NCBI GenBank assembly: GCA_001898645.1
Contig: MKUQ01000042.1
Span: 31,587 to 95,586 of the forward strand
Direction of reading: 5' to 3'
Source of the DNA: Burkholderiales bacterium 70-64
GTDB lineage: Bacteria > Pseudomonadota > Gammaproteobacteria > Burkholderiales > Burkholderiaceae_E
Length of the DNA stretch: 64,000 nt
Shown here: in pieces, positions 56,226-63,718 of the stretch
Position numbering within the stretch: the stretch's first letter is position 1
Layout: each line of letters opens with the position of its first letter
Program-made: the position numbers and the translations under genes
Notes under the pieces: generated by a model
Told to the model about the DNA's origin: nothing
What the model saw: only the letters and a program-made list of their open reading frames with translations
The model's database searches: none

Positions 56226-56531
56226 TCAGTATTCGCTGGGCAACAGCAGCGTGGTCACGCTGCGATCCCATTCGGTGATGATCCACAGCTTGAGATCAGG
56301 CGCGACCTGGTAGGACGAGAACAGCCGATCCTCGCCGGAGCGCAACGCGGCGTCGTTCTGACGCCGGTCGCTATCGTCGAGATCGCCCCAATCGCCGCTG
56401 AGATGGCGGCGCAGATAGGGTGCCGGGTTGAGCCGGCCTTGCTGCACCAGCGCATCGACGCCGATGGTCATGACGACGTGCCCGGGGGCAAAGCGTGCTT
56501 GCGATACAGGGGTAAGAACAGCGAGTGCCAT
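56226..56531 (-). CDS. Conserved ICE hypothetical protein
   Basis: 101 residues without signal or membrane segment: VVMTIGVDALVQQGRLNPAPYLRRHLSGDWGDLDDSDRRQNDAALRSGEDRLFSSYQV, ending LKLWIITEWDRSVTTLLLPSEY in outline. This is a common small protein of conjugative elements (often labelled plasmid-related protein). The start at ATG 56531 (MALAVL) has GAAGGAG eight bases ahead. It lies between the methyltransferase and helicase genes. Confidence 0.75.
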   Translation of the reverse strand: MALAVLTPVSQARFAPGHVVMTIGVDALVQQGRLNPAPYLRRHLSGDWGDLDDSDRRQNDAALRSGEDRLFSSYQVAPDLKLWIITEWDRSVTTLLLPSEY

Positions 56532-56556
56532 GGTGTGCTCCTTCAAGAGAAGAAAA

Positions 56557-56589
56557 GGGCCACGGCACCCCAGCGGGGTGACATGGCCC
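56557..56589 (-). promoter_or_regulatory. Two-tier hairpin leader with T-tract
   Basis: Minus-strand RNA: outer stem GGGCCA/TGGCCC around inner stem ACCCC-GCT-GGGGT, directly followed by TTTTCTTCTC, so it can also act as a terminator or attenuator. It ends 25 bases before the ATG at 56531. Confidence 0.6.
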
Positions 56590-56632
56590 CGGTGGGTGAT
56601 GAAAGCGACGGCGAACCGTCAGGGAACAGCGA

Positions 56633-57742
56633 TCAGCGGATGGTCAGCACCTCGCCCCTCGTCGAGGAGCCCGGTGTCATGTCCCATGCCCGGATGACCG
56701 GAACGAACTTGTCGGTGAGGATGCGCGTTTCCGCCACGGAGCCGTCGTCGCGTTCGGCGTATTCCGTCTGCAACGTCTTCTCCTTGTGGGTGTCACCCTT
56801 CACGACCAACAGCCGTCCCGCCTTGGACCTCACCACGCCTGAAATCGCGCCCGCGGCCAAGGCCAGTGCGAGATGCCAATGCGACAAGGCCCGTGCCGGT
56901 GAGCGCAGCGACTGCTGCGCGGCCCCGAGGTGCGTATCGAGCGTCGGCCACAACCCTTGCAGCCGGCCGACTTCGGCGGCGAACTGCTCGGGCTCCATGG
57001 TGATGCGATAGAAGTGCTCCGGCTCGGCCGGGCTGGCAGGAACGGTGTACGGCAGGAACGGCCATTCAGCGGGCAGTTCCTCGGCTTCGGTGTCGCCTTG
57101 CCCGATCTGCAGTAGCAGACCGCGCGTGGCTTTCACCGCATCCGATGCCTGGTCGCGCTGGCGAACCCGGCGACCGAAGATGACCACCTGCTTGAACTGC
57201 GTCGCCACCGCACGGTAGATGCGCAGCTCGGAAAAATGGCGCGTCAGCCATCCAACCAGCTCGGCGTCGAGCACATAGTGCGGCACGATGAAGATCAGCA
57301 CGCCGCCGTATTGCAGCAGCGGCAGCGCCTTCTGGTAGAACAGCTTTTCCAGCCTGGCGCGCCCCTGGCCCTGGTAGCCGACGTTGCCGTTGGCATCCTT
57401 GGCGAGATCGCCATAGGGCGGGTTGAGCCACAGCAGCCCGAAGGTCTGGCGGCTGATCAGCGTGTCCATCAAATCGCCGTGGATGCAGCGATCGACCAGC
57501 TTGCGCGCATGGGCTGCGCGCTCGGCGTCGTACTCCACGGCGAACGCCTGGACCTGCCCACGCCCGAGGACGTGTGCGGCTTCGGCGACCGCCACGCCTT
57601 CGCCGGCGCACGGATCGATGATGCACATCGGCCCGTCGCTGGGCGCCAGTGCGGCGAGTGCTCTTTCGAGCGTGGGTTCGTCCGTGGGGAAGTACCCGTT
57701 CTTCACGAAATTGCGGGCAAGCCGCGGGAACATGAGTGCCAT
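56633..57742 (-). CDS. N6-adenine-type DNA methyltransferase (DUF6094)
   Basis: 369-residue SAM-dependent enzyme. The SAM-binding region is IIDPCAGEGVAVAEA (about residues 41-55, motif I) and the catalytic motif IV is LLWLNPPYGD (about 103-112), giving NPPY as in adenine methylases. The middle part (LIFIVPHYVLDAELVGWLTRHFSELRIYR) continues the fold. No restriction partner is encoded nearby, so it is probably an orphan methylase that protects or regulates the element. Recognition sequence unknown. Confidence 0.86.
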   Translation of the reverse strand: MALMFPRLARNFVKNGYFPTDEPTLERALAALAPSDGPMCIIDPCAGEGVAVAEAAHVLGRGQVQAFAVEYDAERAAHARKLVDRCIHGDLMDTLISRQTFGLLWLNPPYGDLAKDANGNVGYQGQGRARLEKLFYQKALPLLQYGGVLIFIVPHYVLDAELVGWLTRHFSELRIYRAVATQFKQVVIFGRRVRQRDQASDAVKATRGLLLQIGQGDTEAEELPAEWPFLPYTVPASPAEPEHFYRITMEPEQFAAEVGRLQGLWPTLDTHLGAAQQSLRSPARALSHWHLALALAAGAISGVVRSKAGRLLVVKGDTHKEKTLQTEYAERDDGSVAETRILTDKFVPVIRAWDMTPGSSTRGEVLTIR

Positions 57743-57776
57743 GGGAATCTCCTGGGCAGTGACGATGAAAGGAAGC

Positions 57777-57798
57777 GGACATGCAGGCGTGCATGTCC
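57777..57798 (-). promoter_or_regulatory. Palindromic hairpin ahead of the methyltransferase gene
   Basis: Perfect inverted repeat GGACATGCA / TGCATGTCC with a four-base loop, 34 bases upstream of the methyltransferase ATG and 11 bases after the previous gene's stop. In the minus-strand RNA it is followed by GCTTCCTTTC. It occupies the same place as the two-tier hairpins of neighbouring genes but has a single stem. Confidence 0.5.
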
Positions 57799-57809
57799 GG
57801 TGCGAGACC

Positions 57810-58478
57810 TCAAGCCACCGCCGCGACGGGCGAAGCCAGAGACAGGTCGGCGTGGGGACGCCGCGGCGGTGTGCCCGCGGTGAGCACGTCCTCGCGGATC
57901 AAGCCGCCGAGCGCTTGGGTCAGCGTCGGCACGTCGATGGCGAGCCGGTGGCCTTCCAGCGGCCCGAGGGCGAATGGCAGGCGCGTCAGCATCGACTTCG
58001 CCTGCAGCAGTTCCAGCACGAGGTCGCGCCAGGGATCGAGCAAGGGCAGTGGGCACGTGTCCCGCACCAGCGTCCACAGCCGATCGGTACGATGGCTGGA
58101 ATCGCGCGGGAGCAGCGCGAGCGCGCTGGCGTTGGCCTTGTCGGGCCGGACGCAGCGGCGATCGAACAGCCACACGTTGGACAGCGAGCCGAACAGCGTG
58201 CGCCGATAGGCGCGCGTGCTGCGCTTCTCCAGGTTCTCGACGTTGCCGACGAAGACCGGGACGGAGCCGCCCTGCTCGGTGAGGATGTGGAACTGGTCCA
58301 GTCCCTGCTCGTCGCGCCCGAGGGTCAGGCGCGCTAGGAACTCCTGGACGGCGGTATCGCGCGCCCAGATGGAGAGAAAGACCAGGTTGCCGTTCTCGTC
58401 ACCGACGATGGCATCGGCCATGAGGTCCGGGCACTCGTCGATGCGGTACAGCGTCTTGGGGGATGCGATTGCAGGCAT
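57810..58478 (-). CDS. Conserved ICE hypothetical protein
   Basis: 222 residues, soluble, acidic N-terminal part (LYRIDECPDLMADAIVGDENGNLVFLSIWARDTAVQEFLARLTLG) and a C-terminal half with LFDRRCVRPDKANASALALLPRDSSHRTDRLW. No recognised domain. It is present at this place in related ICEs. The start at 58478 (MPAIASPKTL) is preceded by GAGGA. Function unknown. Confidence 0.7.
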   Translation of the reverse strand: MPAIASPKTLYRIDECPDLMADAIVGDENGNLVFLSIWARDTAVQEFLARLTLGRDEQGLDQFHILTEQGGSVPVFVGNVENLEKRSTRAYRRTLFGSLSNVWLFDRRCVRPDKANASALALLPRDSSHRTDRLWTLVRDTCPLPLLDPWRDLVLELLQAKSMLTRLPFALGPLEGHRLAIDVPTLTQALGGLIREDVLTAGTPPRRPHADLSLASPVAAVA

Positions 58479-58502
58479 GGTGATGTCCTCGATGAAGATG
58501 GA

Positions 58503-58532
58503 GGCAACACCGCCCGCAGGGCAGTCGCTGCC
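58503..58532 (-). promoter_or_regulatory. Two-tier hairpin leader
   Basis: Minus-strand RNA: outer stem GGCA/TGCC around inner stem GCCC-TGC-GGGC, ending 24 bases before the ATG at 58478. The rest of the 316-base gap up to 58794 holds the repeated element at 58581 and a terminator at 58757; no gene. Confidence 0.5.
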
Positions 58533-58580
58533 CTTGGGGGATGGAAGGAAAACGCCGGTGGCGTGGAGAGAAAACGACCT

Positions 58581-58629
58581 GTGCGTAGCAACGCACCGTA
58601 GCCTCGAAGGTCTGGGCTACCTGGGCATG
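58581..58629 (-). repeat. Conserved two-hairpin element, copy 2
   Basis: Minus-strand RNA: CATGCCCAG, stem GTAGCC/GGCTAC around a loop with GACCTTCGA, then second hairpin GTGCGT-TGCT-ACGCAC. It lies 102 bases upstream of the gene at 58478. Confidence 0.65.
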
Positions 58630-58756
58630 TTGTCGGCATCGCCGACGGACATGGGACCAGCCTGCGCCAGCGTGCGAATGATTGGGAGCAACAAACCGCC
58701 CCGGACGCTCCCCTGTTTGCTCAGTGCCCGTGTCTGTCGAAGCCCGGAGCAAAGAA

Positions 58757-58790
58757 AAGCGGACCATGCCGCGATGGGCACGATCCGCTT
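58757..58790 (-). terminator. Terminator behind the DUF932 remnant
   Basis: Minus-strand stem AAGCGGA/TCCGCTT with an inner GTGCC/GGCAT pairing region, followed by TTCTTTG. It starts five bases after the stop of the DUF932 C-terminal fragment. Confidence 0.65.
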
Positions 58791-58794
58791 GAGG

Positions 58795-59219
58795 TCAGGC
58801 TTTCAGCTTGCGCAGGCCGTCCGCGAGTAGCCAGAGCGCCCGGTTGAGCCGGACATTCTGGTCGATACCCTGGACGGGGCGCGTGCGCTGCTGGCGCCCG
58901 TTGGCGTTGCGGCCGGTCAGGCCGCCTTTGACGAGGTTCTCCTGGACCCGGTTGAACGTGGACCACAAGTCCGCATGGTTTAGTCGCGGCGGTCCTCCTG
59001 GCGCACGCGGGTCTGGCACACCATGAACGGCTGGAAGCCTTCTTTGCGCAGGTCGGTCAGCACAGCCGCCGTGGGGATGTAGCTGTACCGCTCGGATCGG
59101 CTTTCATGCGGGGTGTCCGCGAAGATGGAGGGCACGACGGTGCGAATCTGGTCATCCGACAGCGGGTGATTCGACCGCAGCACCGGGGAACGATAAGCGA
59201 AGCGGGATGCGAGTTGCAT
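58795..59219 (-). pseudogene. DUF932 gene with internal deletion
   Basis: Two ends of one DUF932 protein in different frames. The N-terminal part (59219 to 58980, 79 residues) starts MQLASRFAYRSPVL and stops right after VCQTRVRQEDRRD. From about 58985 the frame shifted by one encodes the family's C-terminus, LNHADLWSTFNRVQENL ... DQNVRLNRALWLLADGLRKLKA. Intact DUF932 proteins of these elements have about 270 residues, so some 130 codons are gone and the join is out of frame. Only a 79-residue stub can be made. Confidence 0.85.
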
Positions 59220-59240
59220 GACGATCTCCTTGGAAAAGAG

Positions 59241-59275
59241 ACCGGAGCCCCGCCCCACCGGGGAGGAACCCCGGT
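59241..59275 (-). promoter_or_regulatory. Two-tier hairpin leader of the DUF932 gene
   Basis: Minus-strand RNA: outer stem ACCGGGG/CTCCGGT (one G-U pair) around inner stem CCCC-GGT-GGGG, followed by CTCTTTTCC. It ends 21 bases before the ATG at 59219. An alternative fold CCCACCGGGG/CCCCGGTGGG is also possible. Confidence 0.55.
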
Positions 59276-59308
59276 GGGTGGTGAAATGCCGCATGCGCGG
59301 CGGTGGGA

Positions 59309-59914
59309 TCAGGCCTTGGCGAGGTGCCAGTCCTGGGACAGCGGAGCGAACTCGTAGCCCAACGCACCGAGGCGGTCGCGCTGCTGACGCAGCACACGAC
59401 GGTCCACGGTCGCGTCAAGTTTGATGACCTCGCCCAGCGGCCAGAGCGCGCCGAACAACGCCGCATCGTCGGCCGAAGCGTCGGAGGGAGCGGCGGCCGG
59501 TTCGCTGCCGAACGGCGTGGTATCGACCAGCGGGTCGCGCGCGCTGCGGGCCTTCCCCTTGGGCGCCGGCTTCGGTGCAGCCGGTGTGGGCGCCTGCGCT
59601 TCCTCGTCGATCGGATCGACTTCCTGCGGACTCAACCTGCGAGCGTCGTCGCGGCTCAGGGCGTCGATGTTGGACAGCGTCATCCCGCCCAGGAGGGCGC
59701 GGATTTCGATGACCATGCGGCCGTTGGAGTTGTACGTGGAGGGACGAATCTCAGCGATGATGAAATCGCCTTCGTACTTGCCTTCGGCGTATTGGTCGAG
59801 TTCGGCGTTCTTCACGACGAACTCGCCGATCGAGGTCGCCAGGCGCCCGACGTTGAAGTCGCCGTTGCGACCGTGGATGGTCTTGATGGCCAATTGGCCG
59901 GGAATGGTGATCAT
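59309..59914 (-). CDS. DUF3275-family ICE protein
   Basis: 201 residues. The N-terminal half is the conserved domain (MITIPGQLAIKTIHGRNGDF, VGRLATSIGEFVVKNAELDQY, EIRPSTYNSNGRMVIEIRA); the middle is a Pro/Ala/Lys-rich linker and the C-terminus has LWPLGEVIKLDATVDRRVLRQQRDRLGALGYEF. The family is frequent beside single-strand binding and replication genes of ICEs. Function not established. Confidence 0.85.
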   Translation of the reverse strand: MITIPGQLAIKTIHGRNGDFNVGRLATSIGEFVVKNAELDQYAEGKYEGDFIIAEIRPSTYNSNGRMVIEIRALLGGMTLSNIDALSRDDARRLSPQEVDPIDEEAQAPTPAAPKPAPKGKARSARDPLVDTTPFGSEPAAAPSDASADDAALFGALWPLGEVIKLDATVDRRVLRQQRDRLGALGYEFAPLSQDWHLAKA

Positions 59915-59951
59915 GTGGATCTCCTGCTGACAAAGCTGCGATCACGCGGCG

Positions 59952-59970
59952 AACCGTCGTCAAGACGGTC
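59952..59970 (-). promoter_or_regulatory. Short hairpin ahead of the DUF3275 gene
   Basis: Minus-strand stem GACCGTC/GACGGTT (one G-U pair) with a five-base loop, 38 bases before the DUF3275 ATG. Simpler than the leaders of the neighbours. Confidence 0.4.
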
Positions 59971-59994
59971 GCGCGTGCATGCGAGGAAGAAGAC

Positions 59995-60016
59995 AAGGCC
60001 CCGGCGATGGGGCCTT
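59995..60016 (-). terminator. Terminator behind the DUF3577 gene
   Basis: Perfect stem AAGGCCCC/GGGGCCTT with six-base loop, then GTCTTCTTCC on the minus strand, five bases after the DUF3577 stop. Confidence 0.75.
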
Positions 60017-60021
60017 GCGGA

Positions 60022-60588
60022 TCAGAACGATTCGGCGACAGCCAATGCGGGGGCATCGGCAGGCGCTTCATCGGCAGCTTCGGCAACGGGCTTGGAAGGC
60101 GCCGGGGCCTGGGCTTTCTGTGCAGCGGAAGCGTCGGCGGGCGTCGCGGAAGTCGGGGGGACTTCCTGATCGCGCTCGTCGGCATCGGTCGGCTTGGGCT
60201 CGGCCTTGTAGACAAGCTTGCCATCGACCTTGATCCAACTGATGAACAGCAGCCGAGCCTTGAAGCTCACACCCTGCTCGCCGGCGCGCTTGCCCTTCGA
60301 GTAGGTGAAGGTGTCGGCCCACAGGTCGCCGAGGCGAAAGCCGATCATCACCTTCTTCTCGGCATCGACGGCATCGATGCAGCGGCGCACCAGGTGCTGC
60401 GCTTCGGACCCCGAGACGCGCGTGTCGAAACGCACATATGAGACGTCATCGCTGGGACCGTTGAGGGCCGCGATGTCGCAGGCCAGGAACGCATCGCCTT
60501 TCTTGGGCTTCACTTCGCGGATGCGATTGAGATACCCGAGGCCGGTGATGTGCAGGTCGAAGTAGGACTTGTCGGTGGAAGTGGTCAT
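60022..60588 (-). CDS. DUF3577 (STY4534-type) ICE protein
   Basis: 188 residues. The N-terminal domain has SYFDLHITGLGYLNRIREV, FLACDIAALNGPSDDVSYVRFDTRVSG and VMIGFRLGDLWADTFTY, an OB-fold-like pattern, followed by an acidic Pro/Ala-rich tail from about residue 140. The family is often labelled ICE replication or single-strand-binding-like protein; binding to DNA is only suggested by that. The start at ATG 60588 follows AGGAG. Confidence 0.84.
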   Translation of the reverse strand: MTTSTDKSYFDLHITGLGYLNRIREVKPKKGDAFLACDIAALNGPSDDVSYVRFDTRVSGSEAQHLVRRCIDAVDAEKKVMIGFRLGDLWADTFTYSKGKRAGEQGVSFKARLLFISWIKVDGKLVYKAEPKPTDADERDQEVPPTSATPADASAAQKAQAPAPSKPVAEAADEAPADAPALAVAESF

Positions 60589-60619
60589 GGTGAATCTCCT
60601 GAAAGAAAAGAGGCGGAGA

Positions 60620-60649
60620 CACACCCGACCCTAGGCGGGGAAAGGTGTG
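60620..60649 (-). promoter_or_regulatory. Two-tier hairpin leader of the DUF3577 gene
   Basis: Minus-strand RNA: outer stem CACACC/GGTGTG around an inner CCC/GGG pair, ending 31 bases before the ATG. The 308-base gap up to 60896 also holds the repeated element at 60747; no gene seen in the rest. Confidence 0.5.
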
Positions 60650-60746
60650 GAACCCCCGCGTGGGTTGAGGAACAACGTGGTGGCATCACCATCGGCAGGC
60701 CGATGGGCGTTCGCGCGTGGATGCCGGTGCGAACTGGTGTGATCTA

Positions 60747-60796
60747 CGCGGTCGGAACCGCGTCGCAGTCTTGAAGATCGAGACTGCCTGGGCATG
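60747..60796 (-). repeat. Conserved two-hairpin element, copy 3
   Basis: Minus-strand RNA: CATGCCCAG, stem GCAGTC/GACTGC (both changed pairs still match) around a loop with GATCTTCAA, then second hairpin CGCGGT-TCCG-ACCGCG. It lies 158 bases upstream of the DUF3577 start. Confidence 0.7.
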
Positions 60797-60896
60797 CTGC
60801 CGACCGAAGTCAGCGGAACATGGGACAAGCGTGGCGCTGCGTCGGCCCGCGCGCGAGCGGCAATCGGCTCTGGCCACTGTCCGCATTGGCGGCGGC

Positions 60897-61361
60897 CTAT
60901 CGTGCTTCCCAAAGGTGCTTGGGTGTGCGCAGCGGCTCAGGCGTGTCGCGCCTTGGCCGACGCGCACGGTTCCAGTTACCGCCGCCGCGCTGCCCGACCA
61001 GATGCCAGCCGGCCGCGCGCAGGCTGGCGCCGCCTTCGGCCGGCAAGGTATAGGTGATAAGGCGGATATAACCCAGCGCCCGCGCTGCGCGGAACGCGGC
61101 AGCGTAGAGCTTGCTGCAGGCATTGGCGGTGCCGTCGGTGCACAGGCGCGTGACTTCGAGCGTCCAGCCGTCGTCCAGGTGGCGCGCCACCGGTCGCCCG
61201 ACGATCACGACACCGACGATGTGCCGGCCCGATCCGTTGTCATCGCCCTGCGTGACCGCCAGACTGAACTTGCCGCCCTGAACAGGGCGATGATGCCGGT
61301 GATGCGCCTGAACATAGGCATTGGCGCCGCGCAGCGATACCGGCATGAGCTCCAACGTCAT
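60897..61361 (-). CDS. XF1762-family protein (acetyltransferase-like fold)
   Basis: 154 residues starting MTLELMPVSLRGANAYV, then AHHRHHRPVQGGKFSLAV and VVIVGRPVARHLDDGWTLEVTRLCTDGTANACSKLYAAAFRAARALGY, the pattern of XF1762 proteins, which resemble GNAT acetyltransferases. In the intact arrangement it starts eight bases after the stop of the PAPS-reductase-like gene; because that gene is frameshifted, the same frame now runs on into it without a stop. Confidence 0.82.
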   Translation of the reverse strand: MTLELMPVSLRGANAYVQAHHRHHRPVQGGKFSLAVTQGDDNGSGRHIVGVVIVGRPVARHLDDGWTLEVTRLCTDGTANACSKLYAAAFRAARALGYIRLITYTLPAEGGASLRAAGWHLVGQRGGGNWNRARRPRRDTPEPLRTPKHLWEAR

Positions 61362-61369
61362 GCGGTTCC

Positions 61370-62201
61370 TCAATCGCCGCAGAAGCAGGCGATCGGTTCC
61401 TCGCCGCCATCGAACAGGTCGCCCTGGTCGGACGCGAAGCGCGCCAAGTCGGCGTAGCTGGGGCCATCGGCGCGAAACCGGGCGCCGTTGGGCTTGCTCG
61501 CCAGGTTCAGCGATCCACCAGACGGCAGCCTCGGGCTGTGCCTTGATGAGCGCGAGGCGCTGTCCGCGGGGTTTCAGGAAGCAGAGATCGCAGTTGCCTT
61601 CCAGAGTGCGGCCGTTGACAGTCAGCAACTCCAGGTCGAAGGGCTGGGCCTGCCAGAACGCGGTCACGTGGCGCACGGTCGCGCCGCTGTCGGCCAGCGG
61701 CATGCACATGGTTTCGTGCACCGATTCGGTGGAATGGCCTCGCGCCCTGATCTTCGCCACGCGCCGGTGTTCGTCCGCGCGGATGCCGATGAACTGGTCC
61801 CATTCCGTCCAGCCGAGCCCCCGCACAAACCTGTGCATCGGCCTGATCTTCAGGGAGGTGGTGCATCCCCTCGCCACCGGGTTCGGCAGGTACTGGCGCC
61901 TGCGGATCAGCGCCTCGAAAGGCTCGCCTGCACGGCTGGCCGTGTCGAAATCGACTACGGCGAATCCGGGTTCCGCGGCCCGGTACTCCAGCCAGTGGAT
62001 GGGCACCCGCCAGTGCGACGCGCAATCGCGCACGAAGCGCAGCGTGGCCTCGACCTCCTTGCCGGTGTTCGCAAAGCAGACCACGGTCTGCGCGGTCAGG
62101 CCGCCGTTGGCGTCGAGCACGCGCCACAGCATGTAGGCGCTGGTGCGACCGCCCGAGAAGCTGATGCAGGTGGGTCGGTCGATGGTGAACGGGTCGCGCA
62201 T
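61370..62201 (-). pseudogene. PAPS reductase-like (PP-loop) gene with frameshift
   Basis: The N-terminal 230 residues are a good PP-loop ATP pyrophosphatase/PAPS-reductase-like domain: ISFSGGRTSAYMLW (SGGRTS loop), VVCFANTGKEVEATLRF, GIRADEHRRV and GNCDLCFLKP. After AVWWI the proper C-terminus is only found one frame over, LNLASKPNGARF ... EEPIACFCGD ending at 61370. A small deletion near 61515 explains this. In the present frame translation would continue into the XF1762 gene and give a 435-residue fusion with about 50 junk residues between the domains. Confidence 0.8.
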
Positions 62202-62208
62202 GCGGGCT

Positions 62209-62266
62209 GTCTCCAGGCGTGGCGCCGGGACGTGCCGGCGAGCGGTGCCCGGGGCGGGTTGGAGAC
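62209..62266 (-). promoter_or_regulatory. Hairpin leader of the PAPS-reductase-like gene
   Basis: Minus-strand RNA: outer stem GTCTCCA/TGGAGAC encloses 44 GC-rich bases that can pair internally (for example GCCGG/CCGGC). It ends seven bases before the ATG at 62201. Confidence 0.45.
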
Positions 62267-62309
62267 GAGTGCGTGTGCGCGGCGAGGGCCTTGGCACAGG
62301 AAAGAAGGT

Positions 62310-62325
62310 GCCCCCGAGCGGGGGC
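62310..62325 (-). terminator. Terminator behind the DUF3085 gene
   Basis: Minus-strand stem GCCCCC-GCTC-GGGGGC followed by ACCTTCTTTCC, 16 bases after the DUF3085 stop. Confidence 0.7.
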
Positions 62326-62341
62326 TGTGAAGGCAGGGCGG

Positions 62342-62707
62342 TCAGTGGCCGTTAGGCTTCGGCGCCACCGCCTGCAACGACAGGTGCGTGTCGGTGGCCG
62401 AGACCTCCAGGTCGTCCTCGCTCTCCAGGATGCGGGCGAACACCCGTTCCTGGGGCTCGAAGAACTCGCCGAAGTCATCGCCGCCGAACTCGGCACGGGC
62501 CAGTTCCCACCAGTCGTCGAAGGAATCGACGTCGGGGTTGCAGCCGACCGCGTAGGCGATGGTCTTTTGTCGTCCATCGGGCCGGCGTTCGCCGCGCTCG
62601 GCCAGGAAGTACACGCCCTGGTCCTTGACCAGGATGACGCGGGACTGGTTGGTTACCGCCTCGGTGAGCACGGGGCGCAGCTCGGCGCCTTTGAATCGAA
62701 TGGTCAT
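62342..62707 (-). CDS. DUF3085-family ICE protein
   Basis: 121 residues starting MTIRFKGAELRPVLTEA, then RVILVKDQGVYFLAERGERRPDG and CNPDVDSFDDWWELARAEFGGDDFGEFFEP, the DUF3085 core. Acidic, no membrane segment. The start at 62707 is preceded by GGAG. Function unknown; constant in this ICE family. Confidence 0.84.
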   Translation of the reverse strand: MTIRFKGAELRPVLTEAVTNQSRVILVKDQGVYFLAERGERRPDGRQKTIAYAVGCNPDVDSFDDWWELARAEFGGDDFGEFFEPQERVFARILESEDDLEVSATDTHLSLQAVAPKPNGH

Positions 62708-62736
62708 GATGCATTTCTCCACGAAGGGGAACGGTG

Positions 62737-62763
62737 GGCTTCCCGCCGCGAGGACGGGAAGCC
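62737..62763 (-). promoter_or_regulatory. Hairpin leader of the DUF3085 gene
   Basis: Minus-strand perfect 9-bp stem GGCTTCCCG/CGGGAAGCC with a nine-base GC-rich loop, ending 29 bases before the ATG. Confidence 0.55.
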
Positions 62764-62772
62764 GCATGGCGA

Positions 62773-63570
62773 TCAGTGCTGGACAGGCTTGCGACTCGAC
62801 AGGCGCTGCACGCGGATGCGTCGCCAGGCCCCGTCGTCGATCAGCCGCGCCAGCGTGTCGCCGAGGGTGTCGAAGAACACCTCATCGGCCCGTTCGATCA
62901 GTTCACCGTCGCGGTGCAGTTCCACCGCATACAGGTCGAGACCGCGCTCGTACAGCACCGTGACGCGGCCCTGGAACTTCTCCGTGGAGACGGTGAAGCC
63001 GATGGCCGGTGGCGTGGCGATGATGTCCTTGGGCAGCGGATCGACCCAGGCGAAGTTCCGCGCGCCGGCATCGACCAGCATGTGCGTGACACGCCGGAAG
63101 CCATCGGGCGCGGGCAACTGCTCCAGTTGATGGACCAACTCCTGCAACTCGGGGCACCGCGGTTCCGGGATTGGCAGCTTTGCCGGTGCCGAACCGAGGA
63201 TGAACCGTTGCACCGTGTACGGCTGGCCGTCCGCCGTGAACTCGGTCTGCTCCTCTGGCGTATCGGCGCGCAGGCCGTCGAAACGGCGTCGGACGTAGGG
63301 CTCGACGTGCACCTTGGCACCCTCATCGGGTTCCTCGGTCACGAGCGCCCGGTCCAGCACAGCGAACTCGGCGCGTCCCGTCTTGACCACGATGGCGTCG
63401 TCGGTCTTGGCGATGACCTTGCCCTCGAAGGGCTTGGGATCGATGTGAAAGCCCAGCGTTGAGACCTTGGGCTGGCCGTCGAAGATGTTGAACTTGAACG
63501 AGCGGACGTTGGAAGGCACGTGGCCGCGGACCAGCGTCGGCATCTGTGCGCGGATGGCTTGGGTATCCAT
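62773..63570 (-). CDS. Conserved ICE hypothetical protein
   Basis: 265 residues, soluble. N-terminal part HVPSNVRSFKFNIFDGQPKVSTLGFHIDPKPFEGKVIAKTDDAIVVKTGRAEFAVLDRAL, C-terminal part ELVHQLEQLPAPDGFRRVTHMLVDAGARNFAWVDP and LDLYAVELHRDGELIERADEVFFDTLGDTLARLIDDGAWRRIRV. The N-terminus resembles the small beta domain of KfrB-like plasmid proteins, but I cannot name a family with certainty. ATG 63570 is preceded by AAGGAG. Confidence 0.72.
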   Translation of the reverse strand: MDTQAIRAQMPTLVRGHVPSNVRSFKFNIFDGQPKVSTLGFHIDPKPFEGKVIAKTDDAIVVKTGRAEFAVLDRALVTEEPDEGAKVHVEPYVRRRFDGLRADTPEEQTEFTADGQPYTVQRFILGSAPAKLPIPEPRCPELQELVHQLEQLPAPDGFRRVTHMLVDAGARNFAWVDPLPKDIIATPPAIGFTVSTEKFQGRVTVLYERGLDLYAVELHRDGELIERADEVFFDTLGDTLARLIDDGAWRRIRVQRLSSRKPVQH

Positions 63571-63592
63571 GGGAGACTCCTTGTGACAGGTA

Positions 63593-63625
63593 AGGGACTC
63601 CCGCCCGCAAGGGAGGTATGTCCCT
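63593..63625 (-). promoter_or_regulatory. Two-tier hairpin leader
   Basis: Minus-strand RNA: outer stem AGGGA/TCCCT around inner stem CTCCC/GGGAG, ending 22 bases before the ATG at 63570. Confidence 0.55.
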
Positions 63626-63672
63626 TGGGGTGGATGGACGCGGCTGCGTCCGACGAAGAATGGCAACCAGCA

Positions 63673-63718
63673 CGGTGAACCGCGCCGCAGCCTCGAAGGT
63701 CTCGACTGCCTGGGCATG
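63673..63718 (-). repeat. Conserved two-hairpin element, copy 4
   Basis: Minus-strand RNA: CATGCCCAG, stem GCAGTC/GGCTGC (one G-U pair) around a loop with GACCTTCGA, then a shorter second hairpin CGGT-TC-ACCG. It lies 102 bases upstream of the gene at 63570. Confidence 0.65.
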
